Of a stretch of DNA of 64,000 bases, positions 1 to 11,341 are shown piece by piece. Location of the stretch: NCBI GenBank assembly GCA_947034895.1, contig OX344764.1, forward strand, positions 21,018,001-21,082,000, in the 5' to 3' direction. Every line of letters begins with the position of its first letter. Position 1 is the first letter of the stretch. The notes under the pieces were generated by a model, which ran no database searches, was not told the origin of the DNA, and was given only the letters and a program-made list of their open reading frames with translations. The position numbers and the translations under genes are program-made. The DNA comes from Rhytidiadelphus loreus (Eukaryota > Streptophyta > Bryopsida > Hypnales > Hylocomiaceae).

Positions 1-86
1 ATATACACATTCCAATCAGAGTGACCCCGGGGGAAGCATCTTACATTACAGACAGTGCGATTCTACCATCACAAGCATTTGAGATC

Positions 87-1640
87 ATGGAGAAGACCTC
101 GGAAAAAAACTCTTCCTGCACTCTGGAAGAGACCTTGGAGCGCTTGAATGTAAGCGACGGTACCACGTTTACGGCCAGCTTATTCCGCAGCAAGAAATCG
201 GGTCAAGTGTTGTACTTGGAGGCGGGCAAGGACTTCGTGGACACGCTTCTCAGCTTCCTGCTTCTACCCCTCGGCACCGTCCACCACATGCTCACCACAG
301 GTGGGAGAATCCTCCACCCCCTACCCCATTGAAAAGCTAGCTTTTCTTTGCAACAGAAGCAATAAGCTACTGTCCCATGGCGATTTCTTTGATCGTTTCT
401 TCAAATTGCACTTCACTAGAAACTGTATCTGCGTTTTGTCAAATTGCAATGGGCTGGATTTGGGTGAGCAAGAAACGCTTGGAGCAATGCAACGATTAGA
501 TTTTTCAGTCGGTTTGGTGTACGGTGCTGACAGGCCTTCAAGCCATGGCCGTTGCTGAAACACAGCGACTGGCAGCCATTGTATAATTCGATATATCTAT
601 GATTCTTTGATCGGACCTGATGAAATGGGATGGGATGGGATGGGATGGATTGGAATGGGATCTTTGGAACAGGTATCCAAGTGAAGCCTGCTCTCGGTGG
701 AGTCACGAGTATTTTCGACAGCGTGCAAAACTTCACTGCTTCTGATCTGCAGCTGACCTTGAAGGAAAACCTTATGAAACCAAGACCAGCTTCCATCGGC
801 TGCGCATGCAAGTATAGTAGTCTGCCAATGCAAATAGCTCTGGAAAAGTCACTTATATTACCGAGTCCCCGGCCGGGTCTCTCCGGGGATTATTATCAAT
901 GCTCCAATTGCAGTAGTCTCACTCCTACCTATCAAGGCTGTGTCTGTACATCTTGTAAATCAAGAGGGTATACCAACAGTAAAACTTACTCTGAGGGCCC
1001 ATATTCTGTCTTCCCTAAAGAACCAGATTACACCGGCGGCTTCGTAAAGGTAAACACCCTTTTCATCATCACAGACAGTCTGGAGATCATGCCTCTGACG
1101 ACAATTCAGAGTGTGAGTGTGCTTAGCAAACTGAAGGTTGCATCCTTGGCGGACCTGGAGGGCAACAGCATCACCGTCAGCTTAAGCCAGGTAACGAATT
1201 CCCAAGTTCCCACGTTATGTTTACAGGATGCTGACAATGTTTGCAAGGCTGTCCGTGACGTCTTCTAAATTCTATTTCAAATCAATCTATCAATGAATTT
1301 GACTAAAAAGAAAATTGTGGTAAACCTAGTCTCAGTCTTAAAAGAAGATTCTTGGTTTCATCAATTCATTTAGCTGTTGTGTTTTCACACTTTCTAACCA
1401 CATGTAGCTACTGGAGTCTTTTATCTGTTCTTTTTCTGTCGCTAAATCCAAGTAGTTCGGTAGCACATAGTTCACATACTTAGTTGTCTTTGTGAAAACT
1501 ATCTGTATTTGGCTAACGGTTTCCTCTACAAGTTAAGTTGATGGTGACTGTATCCATGTTGCTCTCAGATCCTCCAGTTACTCCATTCGTCTCTGAGATC
1601 AAACACCTGCCTCAATGACGTCTTTGGAACGAGCAAATGA
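87..1640 (+). CDS. DUF674 family protein, copy A (3 exons)
   Basis: Exons 87-300, 673-1190 and 1569-1640 join in phase (phase 1, then phase 0) to about 267 residues. All introns are GT-AG. Exon 1 carries the DUF674 N-terminal signature (SLFRSKKSGQVLYLEAGKDF followed by VDTLLSFLLLPLGT). Exon 2 has a zinc-ribbon-like C-x2-C and C-x2-C pair (CSNC, CTSC), then FVKVNTLFIITDSLEIMPLT. Exon 3 ends in NTCLNDVFGTSK and a stop. The start is the ATG at 87, whose context GAGATCATGGAGAAG recurs in the other copies. DUF674 is a plant family of unknown biochemical function, often multi-copy and tandem; many angiosperm members are longer than this single unit. An ATGGG microsatellite (about 625-650) sits just before the exon 2 acceptor. 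The three 3' junctions match those of copies D and E, which is strong evidence for the gene model. Function unknown. Confidence 0.86.
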
Positions 1641-2760
1641 AGCACTCGAAAAGATGGGATGCAAATTCAGTGGCATCCGTCGCCTTCGGTCTCGAAACTG
1701 ATGATGCTGAAGCTTCGAAGAGACGATCTCCTTCGAATTGAAGTCTAAAGTATTGAAAATTTTGGATGTGAAACTGAAGAGCATTGTAATGAAGTGGTAT
1801 ATCCCATTTTTGCAAAAATTTGTAATGAATGTGTATCGGTAGGATTCTATTATAATTCGAAATTTTTGAGTAAGGATGTACTGTCCATAGCATCTCATGT
1901 TTTGGCTCCAAGTGAGCCATTTTGAACAATCTGTAAATCTGGTGCATATTCTTATCAATGTCACATGATTGTGCCCCAGCTTCAATACCGTTTGTGCAGA
2001 ATGATATCCAACAATTCCATATCACAAACTCTTTGAATCCCCTCTCAAATACCATGATCACATGATCTTGTAGCTTTCAGAATTTCGAGAGGTTGACCAT
2101 AATGAAAACAAAACTCCTCAAATTATGGTCGATCTAAATTTCAGGCTCATTTTGGTGTGTGCAGTTAACCCCTGAATGTCCAAGCCTTTTGAAGTGTCTT
2201 TTTTGAAGTGTCTTTTTTGAAGTATCTATGAAAAAAGAACATGGGCTTACAGTTATCTCCAATGAAGCAAATTATTATTTTTTTCAAAATCTATAGATGT
2301 TTAAAGAGCTTGCTTATTAATGTGTATTCCAATTCTTGAGTGTAAAATTGCATAAGAGTTGTGAGATTATAAGAAGATAAATGTAATTAAATCTTATTTT
2401 TAGTATAATGCTTTTCTGTACAATGTTTTGAAAAATTTGCATGCAAGAGTTTTGGTAATTAAATAAACCATATTAATAAACCCTAAACCATATTAATAAA
2501 CCATATTAATAACAACTTTTGTTACCTTACTTAGTCTCTTCAATCCTTTAAGTCATGTAAAAGTTAAAATATAAAATATAAAATGAAGAATGAAAAAGCT
2601 AATACATTAAAACTTGAAGTAACCTAAAAATTAGAATATTATTACAAATTATAAATGCTAAAATTGGAGAGTAACAAACAAAATCGTTTGAGATAAAAAT
2701 CATCATATCCACGTATCTATATCTACATATTTTCAAAGATTTGTTTCGGGTACAAGGGGC
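1641..2760. other. 3' flank of copy A, duplicated downstream
   Basis: I see no gene here. The first 400 bases resemble the sequence after the partial copy at 5572-6343 (about 6344-6690) and, more distantly, that after copies D and E, so it is duplicated flank. At about 2459-2512 the motif AACCATATTAATAA is repeated in tandem. The rest is plain AT-rich sequence. Confidence 0.6.
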
Positions 2761-4040
2761 TTCTTACAGTACAAGCTCTCGCTTCGATTGTGTTCTCTAT
2801 TGTTTTGGGTCTAAAGTTTGTGCTCTTGAATGGGAGACCAGTTCCAAGTCCTTTTTGTGTCCTTCTTCATCATAAATTCCAAAGCGATTGTTCTGTTGCT
2901 TGGGGAGGGTCTTGCCGGACCTGAGTCGGAAATTGGGTTCAGCTAGAGTTTTCAGTACAGAACCCTAATTCCTGGCGTGGTTATGGAGGTACATTTCTCT
3001 CACCTGTTGCTTGTACCCCAATTTTGTTTTTAATGTTTGCTATTATTTCTAGGGTTAAATGGAGGTGAAGTTCTTGCTTCAAATTTGCTACTTGATTGTT
3101 TCCCCTGTTTCCTTGTTGATCCAGCGCACATTGTCGTGCAATGAAAAGAGTTCAAACATCGTTTTGAACAGCCCATAGTGGTGCGACTTAGCTTGGTAGT
3201 AATCCGGAGTTTTCTTTTCCTTTGCGAAAATAAAATTAGGACGAATTTTGATGTTTGAGGTCGAATTGAAACCCTACGATCTGTGTGACGGTCTGGATTG
3301 TTTTCTTAGCGCTTACTTACCTCTTGCTGAAAATGTGCACCAGGATTGATTACTTTGTTTCTTTGTGTCAGGATTGTTGATACAGCATACGATAGCGTTC
3401 TCTCAAGAAAGTTCGGCATCCAAACGCGTCAGCTAATTGGACAGCGACTTAGCATGGTATGTACCTTGAATTTTTTATTTCATTCAGAAGCGTTAAGAAC
3501 CCTAATGCCGCTTGAACCCTAAGAACTGTCTGATGGTATAAGTTGTTTCCTTAGCATCGCATCGAGTGTAGGTTAAGGTAGGGGATACTCATTCTGTCAC
3601 TTCAAGCTTTTTAACCAATATGTGAGAGCGTGCTTCATTGGGATTGCACTTTAGAACTGTGAAGCGATCACCATGGGTGCAAGAACCAAACCTGTTGAGG
3701 ACAAATTTTTATCACTAGGGACGATTTCGTATGCAATCACTCCAAGTGGAAGGTTGATACTTGAAGTTAGACTAACGTATTTCCATCCAAAGATGATGAG
3801 TGGTCAAAGACATAATTTAGCTAGTCATGCTTATACCACTTATTGATAAGTTCATTTAAGTGTATGAATATAAAGTATATGAAATTAGGTTGAGTTTCAG
3901 TTGGTAGCTGGGTCAGTATAGAAGATAAGGTACAGGTGGTTTTATTAGTCTTCTCTACCTAAACGTTTGGATTCAGGTTGAAAGGGGCTATGCAGTCTGG
4001 AGTTTGAGGAAGGCTGAATTGTTGTGAGATTATTGGCCAT
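2760..4040 (+). other. Possible 5' leader region of the YrdC-type gene
   Basis: This stretch is less AT-rich than its surroundings and has good splice-like junctions: GAG|GTACAT at 2990 and an acceptor TGTGTCAG before 3371, whose putative exon ends at ATG|GTATGT near 3456. No open frame joins these to the coding exon that follows, so if transcribed they are probably untranslated leader exons. This is inference from splice-like motifs only. Confidence 0.3.
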
Positions 4041-5189
4041 ATGCATGCAGGAGTACCCAAGCACAAGGACGTGGTCACATGGTTGTTCACAAGTTCCCCC
4101 ACTCCAACTTTCGTCAAGCTAGTCACTACGTCTCTACGTCTATGCAAAGCTTTATTTTACTCTGCATTTTGCTTCCATCTTGTCAAATGCTCCATGACAC
4201 CCGTGGGCTTCTCTCCCACCGTGTTCCATCGCCTGCACCCTTCCATCCCCTCTTCCATTGTGGCATTCCACATCTTGCCTTCTCCCCCCTCCTCTTTTGC
4301 CGCCTCTAAATTTGCCCAATTTGGTCCCACAATTGACTCTTGTTGGAAGTTCGGACCTCAGTCTCTTCAAGGTATACGATATAAAGTGCACAATGCAAGC
4401 TATAGTCTCAGAATTGGAGCTTCGAGCTCTTGTTGGAAGCTTGGGGTTCATTCGGGTCGAGGTTTAGGGTTTAGGGTGCGCAAGGCAAGGGGAGGGGTGC
4501 AACCATGCTTGGGGCGAATGGATCAGGACAGTGTGAGCTTTGGGGTGGTGGTGCCAGCGCAAGAGGAGATTTATAATGAAGCTGTTAGGGCATTAGGGGA
4601 TGGCCAGGTGGTGGCGGTGCCAACCGATACATTATATGGCCTCGCATGCGATGCAAGCTCGGCAGCGGCAATTCAACGTGTATACAAGATCAAGGAGCGG
4701 AAGCTAAGTAGCTCTTTGGCAGTTTGTGTGGCGGATGTAGACCAAGTGGACGTTTATGCCAATACGATGCACTTGCCACCCGGGTTGTTGGCATCGTTGT
4801 TACCGGGGGCGGTGACATTGTTGCTTCCAAGGCGCGATAGTGGTAGACTCTCGTTGTCATTGAACCCTGGGGTGATGAGTATTGGCATTCGCATTCCAGA
4901 GAGTGGTTTTATCCGGGGCTTGTCGAGGGCGTTTGGTGGGGCATTGGCGTTGACGAGTGCAAATACGAGTAGCCATACAAGTACTGTCCAGATTGAGGAA
5001 TTCAAGCATCTGTGGCCGCACTGTGCATTCGTTTTTGATGCGGGTAAGTTGCCTGGGGGCCGAGCAGGATCCACCATTGTTGATCTTTCCCAAGAAGGGG
5101 TGTTCAAAGTGGTTCGGCCTGGCAGCGTGTTGCAGAAAACCAAAGAAACCCTCATGGCATTCGGGTTGCGAGAACTGTCACTGTCATGA
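4041..5189 (+). CDS. YRDC: Threonylcarbamoyl-AMP synthase, YrdC/Sua5 family
   Basis: One uninterrupted frame of 382 residues. The YrdC domain runs from about residue 175 to the end. It has the substrate-pocket motif PTDTLYGL (194-201), the basic KIKERK segment (216-221), SLNPGVMSIGIRIP, the LTSAN motif and GRAGSTIVDLS before VVRPGS. The family condenses threonine, bicarbonate and ATP to threonylcarbamoyl-AMP, the first step of tRNA t6A37 synthesis. Length and layout resemble animal YRDC (single domain with a leader) more than long bacterial Sua5. The 150-170 N-terminal residues are Ser/Pro-rich and may be an organelle-targeting leader. The start is uncertain: ATG 4041 gives the longest product and ATG 4194 (MTPVGFSPTVF) is a good alternative. 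No intron falls in the coding part. It lies between DUF674 copy A and the fragment duplicated from A. Confidence 0.85.
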   Translation: MHAGVPKHKDVVTWLFTSSPTPTFVKLVTTSLRLCKALFYSAFCFHLVKCSMTPVGFSPTVFHRLHPSIPSSIVAFHILPSPPSSFAASKFAQFGPTIDSCWKFGPQSLQGIRYKVHNASYSLRIGASSSCWKLGVHSGRGLGFRVRKARGGVQPCLGRMDQDSVSFGVVVPAQEEIYNEAVRALGDGQVVAVPTDTLYGLACDASSAAAIQRVYKIKERKLSSSLAVCVADVDQVDVYANTMHLPPGLLASLLPGAVTLLLPRRDSGRLSLSLNPGVMSIGIRIPESGFIRGLSRAFGGALALTSANTSSHTSTVQIEEFKHLWPHCAFVFDAGKLPGGRAGSTIVDLSQEGVFKVVRPGSVLQKTKETLMAFGLRELSLS

Positions 5190-5571
5190 TCAATTTTTTA
5201 CTTAACTTTGCGATTTGAGGACTACGTTTCCTTGCCAGGTACAAGCACATTTACATACTAGAAACCATGGGACGTCTTGGGGTCATATTCCAGAATATTC
5301 TTGTGTGGAGTGATCACTTTACCCAAAAAATTTATGCCAGTGCAATTTAGATTGAATGGTGTTTCACCTTGTTAAGGGATTGAATTACTTGGAATTAAAT
5401 TTTCTTTTGTGAGGGCGTTGTCTCATTGGTCATAAAATCTTTGAAGACCATTTGAACATACTTTTAAATGGCGGAGCCGAAGATTATGTTAGGAGGAAGG
5501 TTTGCCTTCGGAGTTTGTCATCATTGCAACCTAAAAAAGAGGGAGATAGGGCAGAAGAATCTGTTGAATTT
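5190..5571. other. Spacer after the YrdC-type gene
   Basis: The 3' flank of the YrdC-type gene. I see no other gene or clear repeat before homology to DUF674 exon 2 begins at about 5572. Confidence 0.5.
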
Positions 5572-6343
5572 ACCGAGTCCCTTTTAGAGGCCGAGTCTCT
5601 CTGCAGATTATTATAGTCTCGCTCTTACCTTTAAAGACTCTGTCTGTACACCTTGTAAATCAAGAGGGTATACCACCAGTAAAACTTACTCTGAGGGCCC
5701 ATATTCTGTCTTCCCTAAAGAACCAAACTATTACACCGGCGGTTTCGTAAAGGTAAACACCCTTTTCATCATCACAGACAGTCTGGAGATCATGCCCCTG
5801 ACGACGATTCAGAGTGTGAGTGTGCTTAGCAAACTGAAGGTTGCATCCTTGGCGGACCTGGAGGGCAACAGCATCACCGTCAGCTTAAGACAGGTAACAA
5901 ATTCCCAAGTTCCCACATTATGTTTACAGGATGCTCACAATGTTTACAAGGCTGTCATCGTCTTCTAAATTCTATTTCAAATCAATCTATCAATGAATTT
6001 GACTGGAAAGAAAACTGCGGTAAATCTAATTGCAACGTTAAAGCAGAAGGAGAATTTGCATTCTTGGTTTTACAAATTCATTTAGCTATTGTGTTTTCAC
6101 ACTTTCCAACCACATGTAGCTAAATATTGGTGTCTTTTATCTGTTCTTTTGAATCCAAGGAGATCAATAGCACACCAATCCTAATTCACTTTGTGAAAAC
6201 TATCTGTATTTGGCTCACGGTTTCCTCTACAAGTTAAGTTGATGGTGACTGTATCCATGTTGCTCTCAGATCCTCCAGTTACTCCGTTCGTCTCTGAGAT
6301 CGAACACCTGCCTCAATGACGTCTTTGGAACGAGCAAATGAAG
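5572..6343 (+). pseudogene. Partial DUF674 copy (A'), 3' half only
   Basis: The sequence resumes inside exon 2 at the TACCGAGTCCC motif (compare 862 in copy A). It continues nearly identically through GFVKVNTLFIITDSLEIMP to the exon 2 donor (CAG|GTAACA near 5893), then through a matching intron to the exon 3 equivalent (about 6275-6343). It lacks exon 1, the promoter block and the first half of exon 2, and the Cys-rich stretch has small deletions that remove the first C-x2-C. Similarity to copy A also extends past the gene to about 6690, so this is a segmental duplication of the A 3' end. No start codon or promoter is available, so it is a pseudogene unless used as an exon of another transcript. 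Confidence 0.8.
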
Positions 6344-6689
6344 CACTCGAAGATGGGATGCAAATTCATGGCATCCATCGCCTTTCATCCGCGAAAGTGA
6401 TGATGCTGAAGCTTCGGAGAGATGATCTCCTTCGAATTGAAGTCTAAAGTATTGAAAACTTCGGATGTGAAACTGAAGAGCATTGTAATGAAGTGGTATA
6501 TCCCATATTGCAAAAATTTGGAATATCGGTTGGTCTCTATTCTTCGACATTTAGAGTAAGGACGTCCACAGCATCTCATGTTTTGGCTCCAAGTGAACCA
6601 TTTTGAATAATCTGTATAACTGGTGCATATTCTTATTTTGAGATCATTTTTCAGAGAAAGAAAAATAGATGTGAAACCTAACACAAGTG

Positions 6690-7718
6690 GTTTTTTCCGA
6701 GCATTTTTGAATTACTTATAAATTTTCAAAGATTTAGGGCATAGGCACCTATTTGTGACCATAGGTTCACCCAAAATCCGTCCACTTGCAACTTGTAAAG
6801 AGATGTGCATAAATCAAAAACAATGATTGGCTCTTGCAATAGGAAAATAATTTTTCTAAAGTGGTCCATTTAAGGATCACCCCATTTCCATTCTCCTCCT
6901 AAAAATAGGGGTGGTTTTGGAAGAAAATGGGCGCCTTTAGAGCATACTACCTTAAGTTAACTCTCAACTCCTAATTATTTGTGACTTGTTTTTAAATGCA
7001 AACAACCTCCGTATATAAAAGCTTAGGGTTGATTTAGGAGTTTGAAATACACATTCTAAGAGTTTAGAATCCCCTTTCAATTATGAAGAATAATCAACAA
7101 CATCCAACAAAATCTTTCACAATTTAATAATATGAACCATGCTCCAACCCTTATTTGGACACAATTTGGTGTTGCTACCTTAGCCAATAAGATAAGCATA
7201 TCGAAAATCCTAAACCACTACTTGATCAAATTTTTTCAACTATTGCAAATTTTCTTAATACATTATGTTCTAGGTAACCTGAAACTAGTTTCTGGAGTGA
7301 AAAAAATATAAATAATTCATAATCTCAGAAGAATTAGAAGTGAATTAAAAAACAAAGATCAATAATTTATTTGATAGAGAATGAATCCAATGGCAATCCA
7401 ATATGGAAAGTACAATTGCACACAATAGTTCTCTAAATTTATACTCACGTATGTCTGCCAATCTCCATATATAATATATTGAAACGTGTAGACAAAATTG
7501 AAAAAGATGTGTCCCTTTTGCATCTTGAATAACATTGGCAGTGTTGGGGGGAATCAAACACAAAGATGGCACAATATATTGGATAGGCACTTTCTAGAAA
7601 GAAGGTCGCTATATGAAATATGGTGTATGATACTATTTTCAATTCTTTCACATATAATGGTCACCAATGGGCTTTTCTTGAGTCTTTTTTCCATCTTTTG
7701 TTGTACATATTAACTTCA
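6690..7718. other. AT-rich repeat-derived spacer
   Basis: No convincing gene. The part from about 7450 to the CACTA element is similar to about 17960-18430, and the part after the element (9000-9540) continues that similarity, showing a second, CACTA-free copy of the same DNA there. Confidence 0.5.
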
Positions 7719-7721
7719 TAA

Positions 7722-8957
7722 CACTATAAGAAAATCGAGTTTTTTTTTACATCTTAAAAAACAAGAGGAGACGTTCAATTTGACGAGTAAGTGATCACCA
7801 TAGATGTCTTATAAAATCCGTTATAATCGACAAGCAAAAAACATGCAAAAATGACAAGAAACATGCAAGATTTTAGGATTTTTTTTCTAACGTTGTAGAA
7901 AATGCAATCTTTAAAGCTCTCCTAAATGCGCCACGTGTCGAACAAGTAACTGCCACATAAGTATGACATTTGTGGGCAGTGCCACGTAGGATATTTTTTC
8001 ATCCATCCAATAAGTGACGTGGATTGTGACTTGGACCTCTCTAATTTTGACGTGGTAGTTGGTTTTGGTGACGTGGCAATTGTTTTTTAATTTTTGAGAC
8101 GTCAAATTAGACATTTTTTCAGACACCAATTGGTGCATGCCCTACCCATAAGGCAAGATGAACAAAAAATAATTATTTAAAATAAATTAAAAAATAAAAT
8201 AAATAAACAAACAAAATTGTTGAAATCAACAAAAACTAAAGAAAACTTACCATCTACCATCAAGAGGATTTTTGATGGCAAAATGAAGGAATTCCTTCAT
8301 TAAAGTTAATGAGAATGAAGGATAAGGATGTTATATTTATATTTACTGTCCATCCATGGTGAGACAAAAGATATGGGATAATTAGAATATGGGAACTTGA
8401 TCATTGTACATCTTGAGGTTGTTTCAAACATCTAAATGTTTTTTTAGACATTTGGATCATGTTGTTTGAGACATTTTTCATTGAACACAACTCTTGTTGT
8501 ACATATCCCATATGGATTGTTTTATTTCCTTCCACCCTTTTTTGTATAAAGACCATCTCTTTTCATCCATACTACACATCCATCCATTTCCATTTTTTTC
8601 AAAGCATGTCATGTGGCTATCCTTTTTCAATTTTTTTTACATATGGTCAACATTTTACTATAAATGATAGTAATTTTTACTAACTTACCCATAGTCAAAA
8701 TGGATCTACTTGCTGACGTGGCAGTTTGAGTTTTTTTAGACATCCTCCAAAACATCAGCATATCTAAAGTCATGTCAAATAAAATAGTAGCATCAATGAT
8801 AACATCAACTTAGATTTACAATAATGTGCCAATGTTTTTTTGCAAAGTCCATAAAAATCTACCTCGTCGAGACAGATTTCCTTTGACATCATCATATTTA
8901 ATGGGACATCACGTGTTACTGGTAAAACATAGCCAAAAATGTGGATTTCTTATAGTG
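7722..8957. mobile_element. Non-autonomous CACTA element, about 1.24 kb
   Basis: It begins CACTATAAGAAAATC and ends with the inverse of CACTATAAGAAATCC. A 3-bp target duplication TAA lies at 7719-7721 and 8958-8960. The 5'-CACTA ends and 3-bp duplication are diagnostic of CACTA (En/Spm-type) DNA transposons. No transposase is visible; the interior is AT-rich with short repeated ACGTGG/GACGTG motifs. The related DNA at 18380-18450 lacks the element. Confidence 0.85.
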
Positions 8958-10023
8958 TAAATATTGATTAGTACATTGATTGAATTTGATATGTCAATTT
9001 GAAGTAGAAGATTTTGGATATGCCCATGTTGAGTGTTTCTTGTATTAAGTATATATTTTCACACATTAAAGGTGTTTTTTTCAATGTTGATTGCTTTGCA
9101 TGAATCATGAAAGCAATTCAAGAAGCAATTTCTCTTAAATGCAAAGGTCCTTGAAGTAAGTCTTTTATGAGGTTATTAGCACATTAAGCCTATATTTGAG
9201 CATTTTTCATACATTGATGTCAACAACATTGTATACATTGTCAAAAAACTCTAAATTCTTGTAGTACTAGGATGGATTGTCCTAATTTATGCACACCCAT
9301 TGTATATAACTCATTCTCCAATTTGGTAGAATTGTTTTTTTCATTTCAACTCTTCTATCCTCAAAAATTCCACATCTACTAAACTAAGATTATCTATATT
9401 CTTGCTATGACCAAAACAACTCTAGGATGTAAGAAGGTTAATCACTATATACATGTATTCCCATTCATTTGTTGAAGACTGAAGCAATTTCAAAACATTC
9501 TAAGGTTCTTTGGAATCCTCCGTAATTCACCAATAAGAACAACAATAATCATTTGACCATGTAGGGTGCAGCTATTTCCAACCAAAGTTAGAACAAATTT
9601 CCAACCAAAGCTTGGAAAGTGATTTTTTCTCCTTTTCAAGGTTGGGACTAATAAGGTACACATGTCCCAATGTAGTGAGCAAGAAAGTAGGAATTAGTGA
9701 GTGGGAAAGTAGTTCTTGAATGATTGGAATTGAAAGACTAAACATTAGATATGGGTCTAGACCAACGTTTGGCTTCCAAAACTCATAGTAATTTCAATTC
9801 AAGGCATAAAATTATCAAAAAATTTACAATCCCTATGATTTCTATCTTCCTACATGACAGAAAATTTACACTACCTTCTATTGCTCCAGTTAATGCGTGA
9901 AATCACTTAAGTAGTCGACTATGAGTAGTTCTACCATAATTCTCTTTTAACAGAACCCTACAAATAGCAATGCATGAACTCACTCCAAGTGGGCTATGTA
10001 GATTTTAGAAAATCTTTAAGAAT
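8958..10023. other. AT-rich spacer homologous to 18430-18800
   Basis: No gene seen. Up to about 9540 it resembles 18430-18800 (shared CCTATATTTG, ATGTCAACAACATTGTA and CACACCCATTG stretches). Beyond that it is unassigned. Confidence 0.5.
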
Positions 10024-10025
10024 TA

Positions 10026-10685
10026 CTCCCTCTGTCTCAAAATAAGGCCAGTGTTTTCTTTGTATTTTACAAAACAAACACCAGTCTTATTTTGAGACAC
10101 TCTCGGGGGGTGCACTTAGTTCTACTATAACAAACCACGTGCGAACAAGTGGTTTCTAATAAACTATAATTTCAACCTAAAATTTTGAACATTGTTTAAT
10201 AATGGCTATAGCTTTCTATTGCCAAAATTTTCAACTCAAATAAAATATGAAATGATTCTAGAAGAGGTTGAAAATGAACTAAAATGGCATGTTTTTCAAC
10301 TCAAATAATTATAGAGGACACATTTAGATGACCATTGAGTCAATATTCAACTCAAAATGAGCTTTCAATAATGAGTTATTTTTAGGGATTTTTTGTTCAT
10401 TTTTTAGACAATTTTTTCTTATATAATATAGGGGTGTGAAAGTTATTTTTTCAGTTCTACAGTGTATCTTTTTACTTCAAAAATTTGTAACTAATTATTA
10501 TTAACAAATAAAAATATCAAGAATTCAAAACATAAACTTTCAAAGTAGGAAAATCTATTCATATTTTTTTAATTTTGTTTTATTTAGAATTCGAAAAGTA
10601 TATAGGGGGTCCAAAGTTTTGTTTGCACGTGGTTTCTAATGGACATTCTAAATGACCCCCCAAAGAGACACTCAGCTAGAGGGAG
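10026..10685. mobile_element. Stowaway-like MITE carrying a nested MITE
   Basis: The left end is CTCCCTCTGTCTCAAAATAA; the right end is a diverged inverse containing CTTATTTTGAGAC and GAGGGAG. TA is duplicated at 10024-10025 and 10686-10687. Without the nested element the Stowaway is about 90 bp. The CTCCCTC..CAAAATAAG terminus is typical of plant Stowaway (Tc1/mariner-derived) MITEs. Confidence 0.8.
10103..10664. mobile_element. Mutator-like MITE (copy 1), nested in a Stowaway
   Basis: The 562-bp element is flanked by the perfect 9-bp direct repeat GAGACACTC (10094-10102 and 10665-10673). Its ends are inverted repeats starting GGGGGGT and containing ACCACGTGC on both sides. A 9-bp duplication is the Mutator (MULE) hallmark. 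It has no coding capacity. A second copy of the family lies at 50744-51325. Confidence 0.85.
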
Positions 10686-10879
10686 TATCAATTAAGTTAC
10701 TCTTTGATGATTTGAGCTTCTATTCTGAAACGTACCAAAGCTCGCAACATCTCAGAGACCGGAATTTCATACACAATCATGTGCAATTTGTGATTGAATA
10801 AACAGAGCCATTTTGCAGTTTTAGTGCATATTGGAACTACGCTAAATTGCTTAAGTTAGTGGTTGGAATGAGGTCGGTT

Positions 10880-10921
10880 ACCTTAATATTATTACCTTAA
10901 TATTATTACCTTAATATTATT
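10880..10921. repeat. Three tandem copies of a 14-bp unit
   Basis: TACCTTAATATTAT is repeated three times head to tail. Confidence 0.9.
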
Positions 10922-11341
10922 GATTGAATTATAAAAGCTTTGTTATGGTAGTTGAAAGGGAAAGTGTTATTAGGTCAGTGTAACTATATGTCGCAAGGCC
11001 GAAGTAATTAGGGTGTTCTTGAAGTCCTTTGTTTTTTGGATATGTTGGAGTGGAAATTGTTGCCCATTAAACTACCCATTTGGATTTGGCGAGGAGAAAA
11101 ATCCCCCTTGTAGGGAAATAGATTTGATGAGAGTTCCAAGAATTTTTTCCTTTTTTTCCCTTCAAAAACAAAATACTTATGAATTTTTTTTGTAAAGATT
11201 ATGTTCAATCCATTCTTGTTATATAGGGCACCATATTTCCAACCATAGGCTGATTACAAAATCGACCATGCTTCAAAATAGGTGATAATTGTGGCTTCAA
11301 ATGTACATCTTGTGATCATTAATTGTATGAACTCAATGTAC

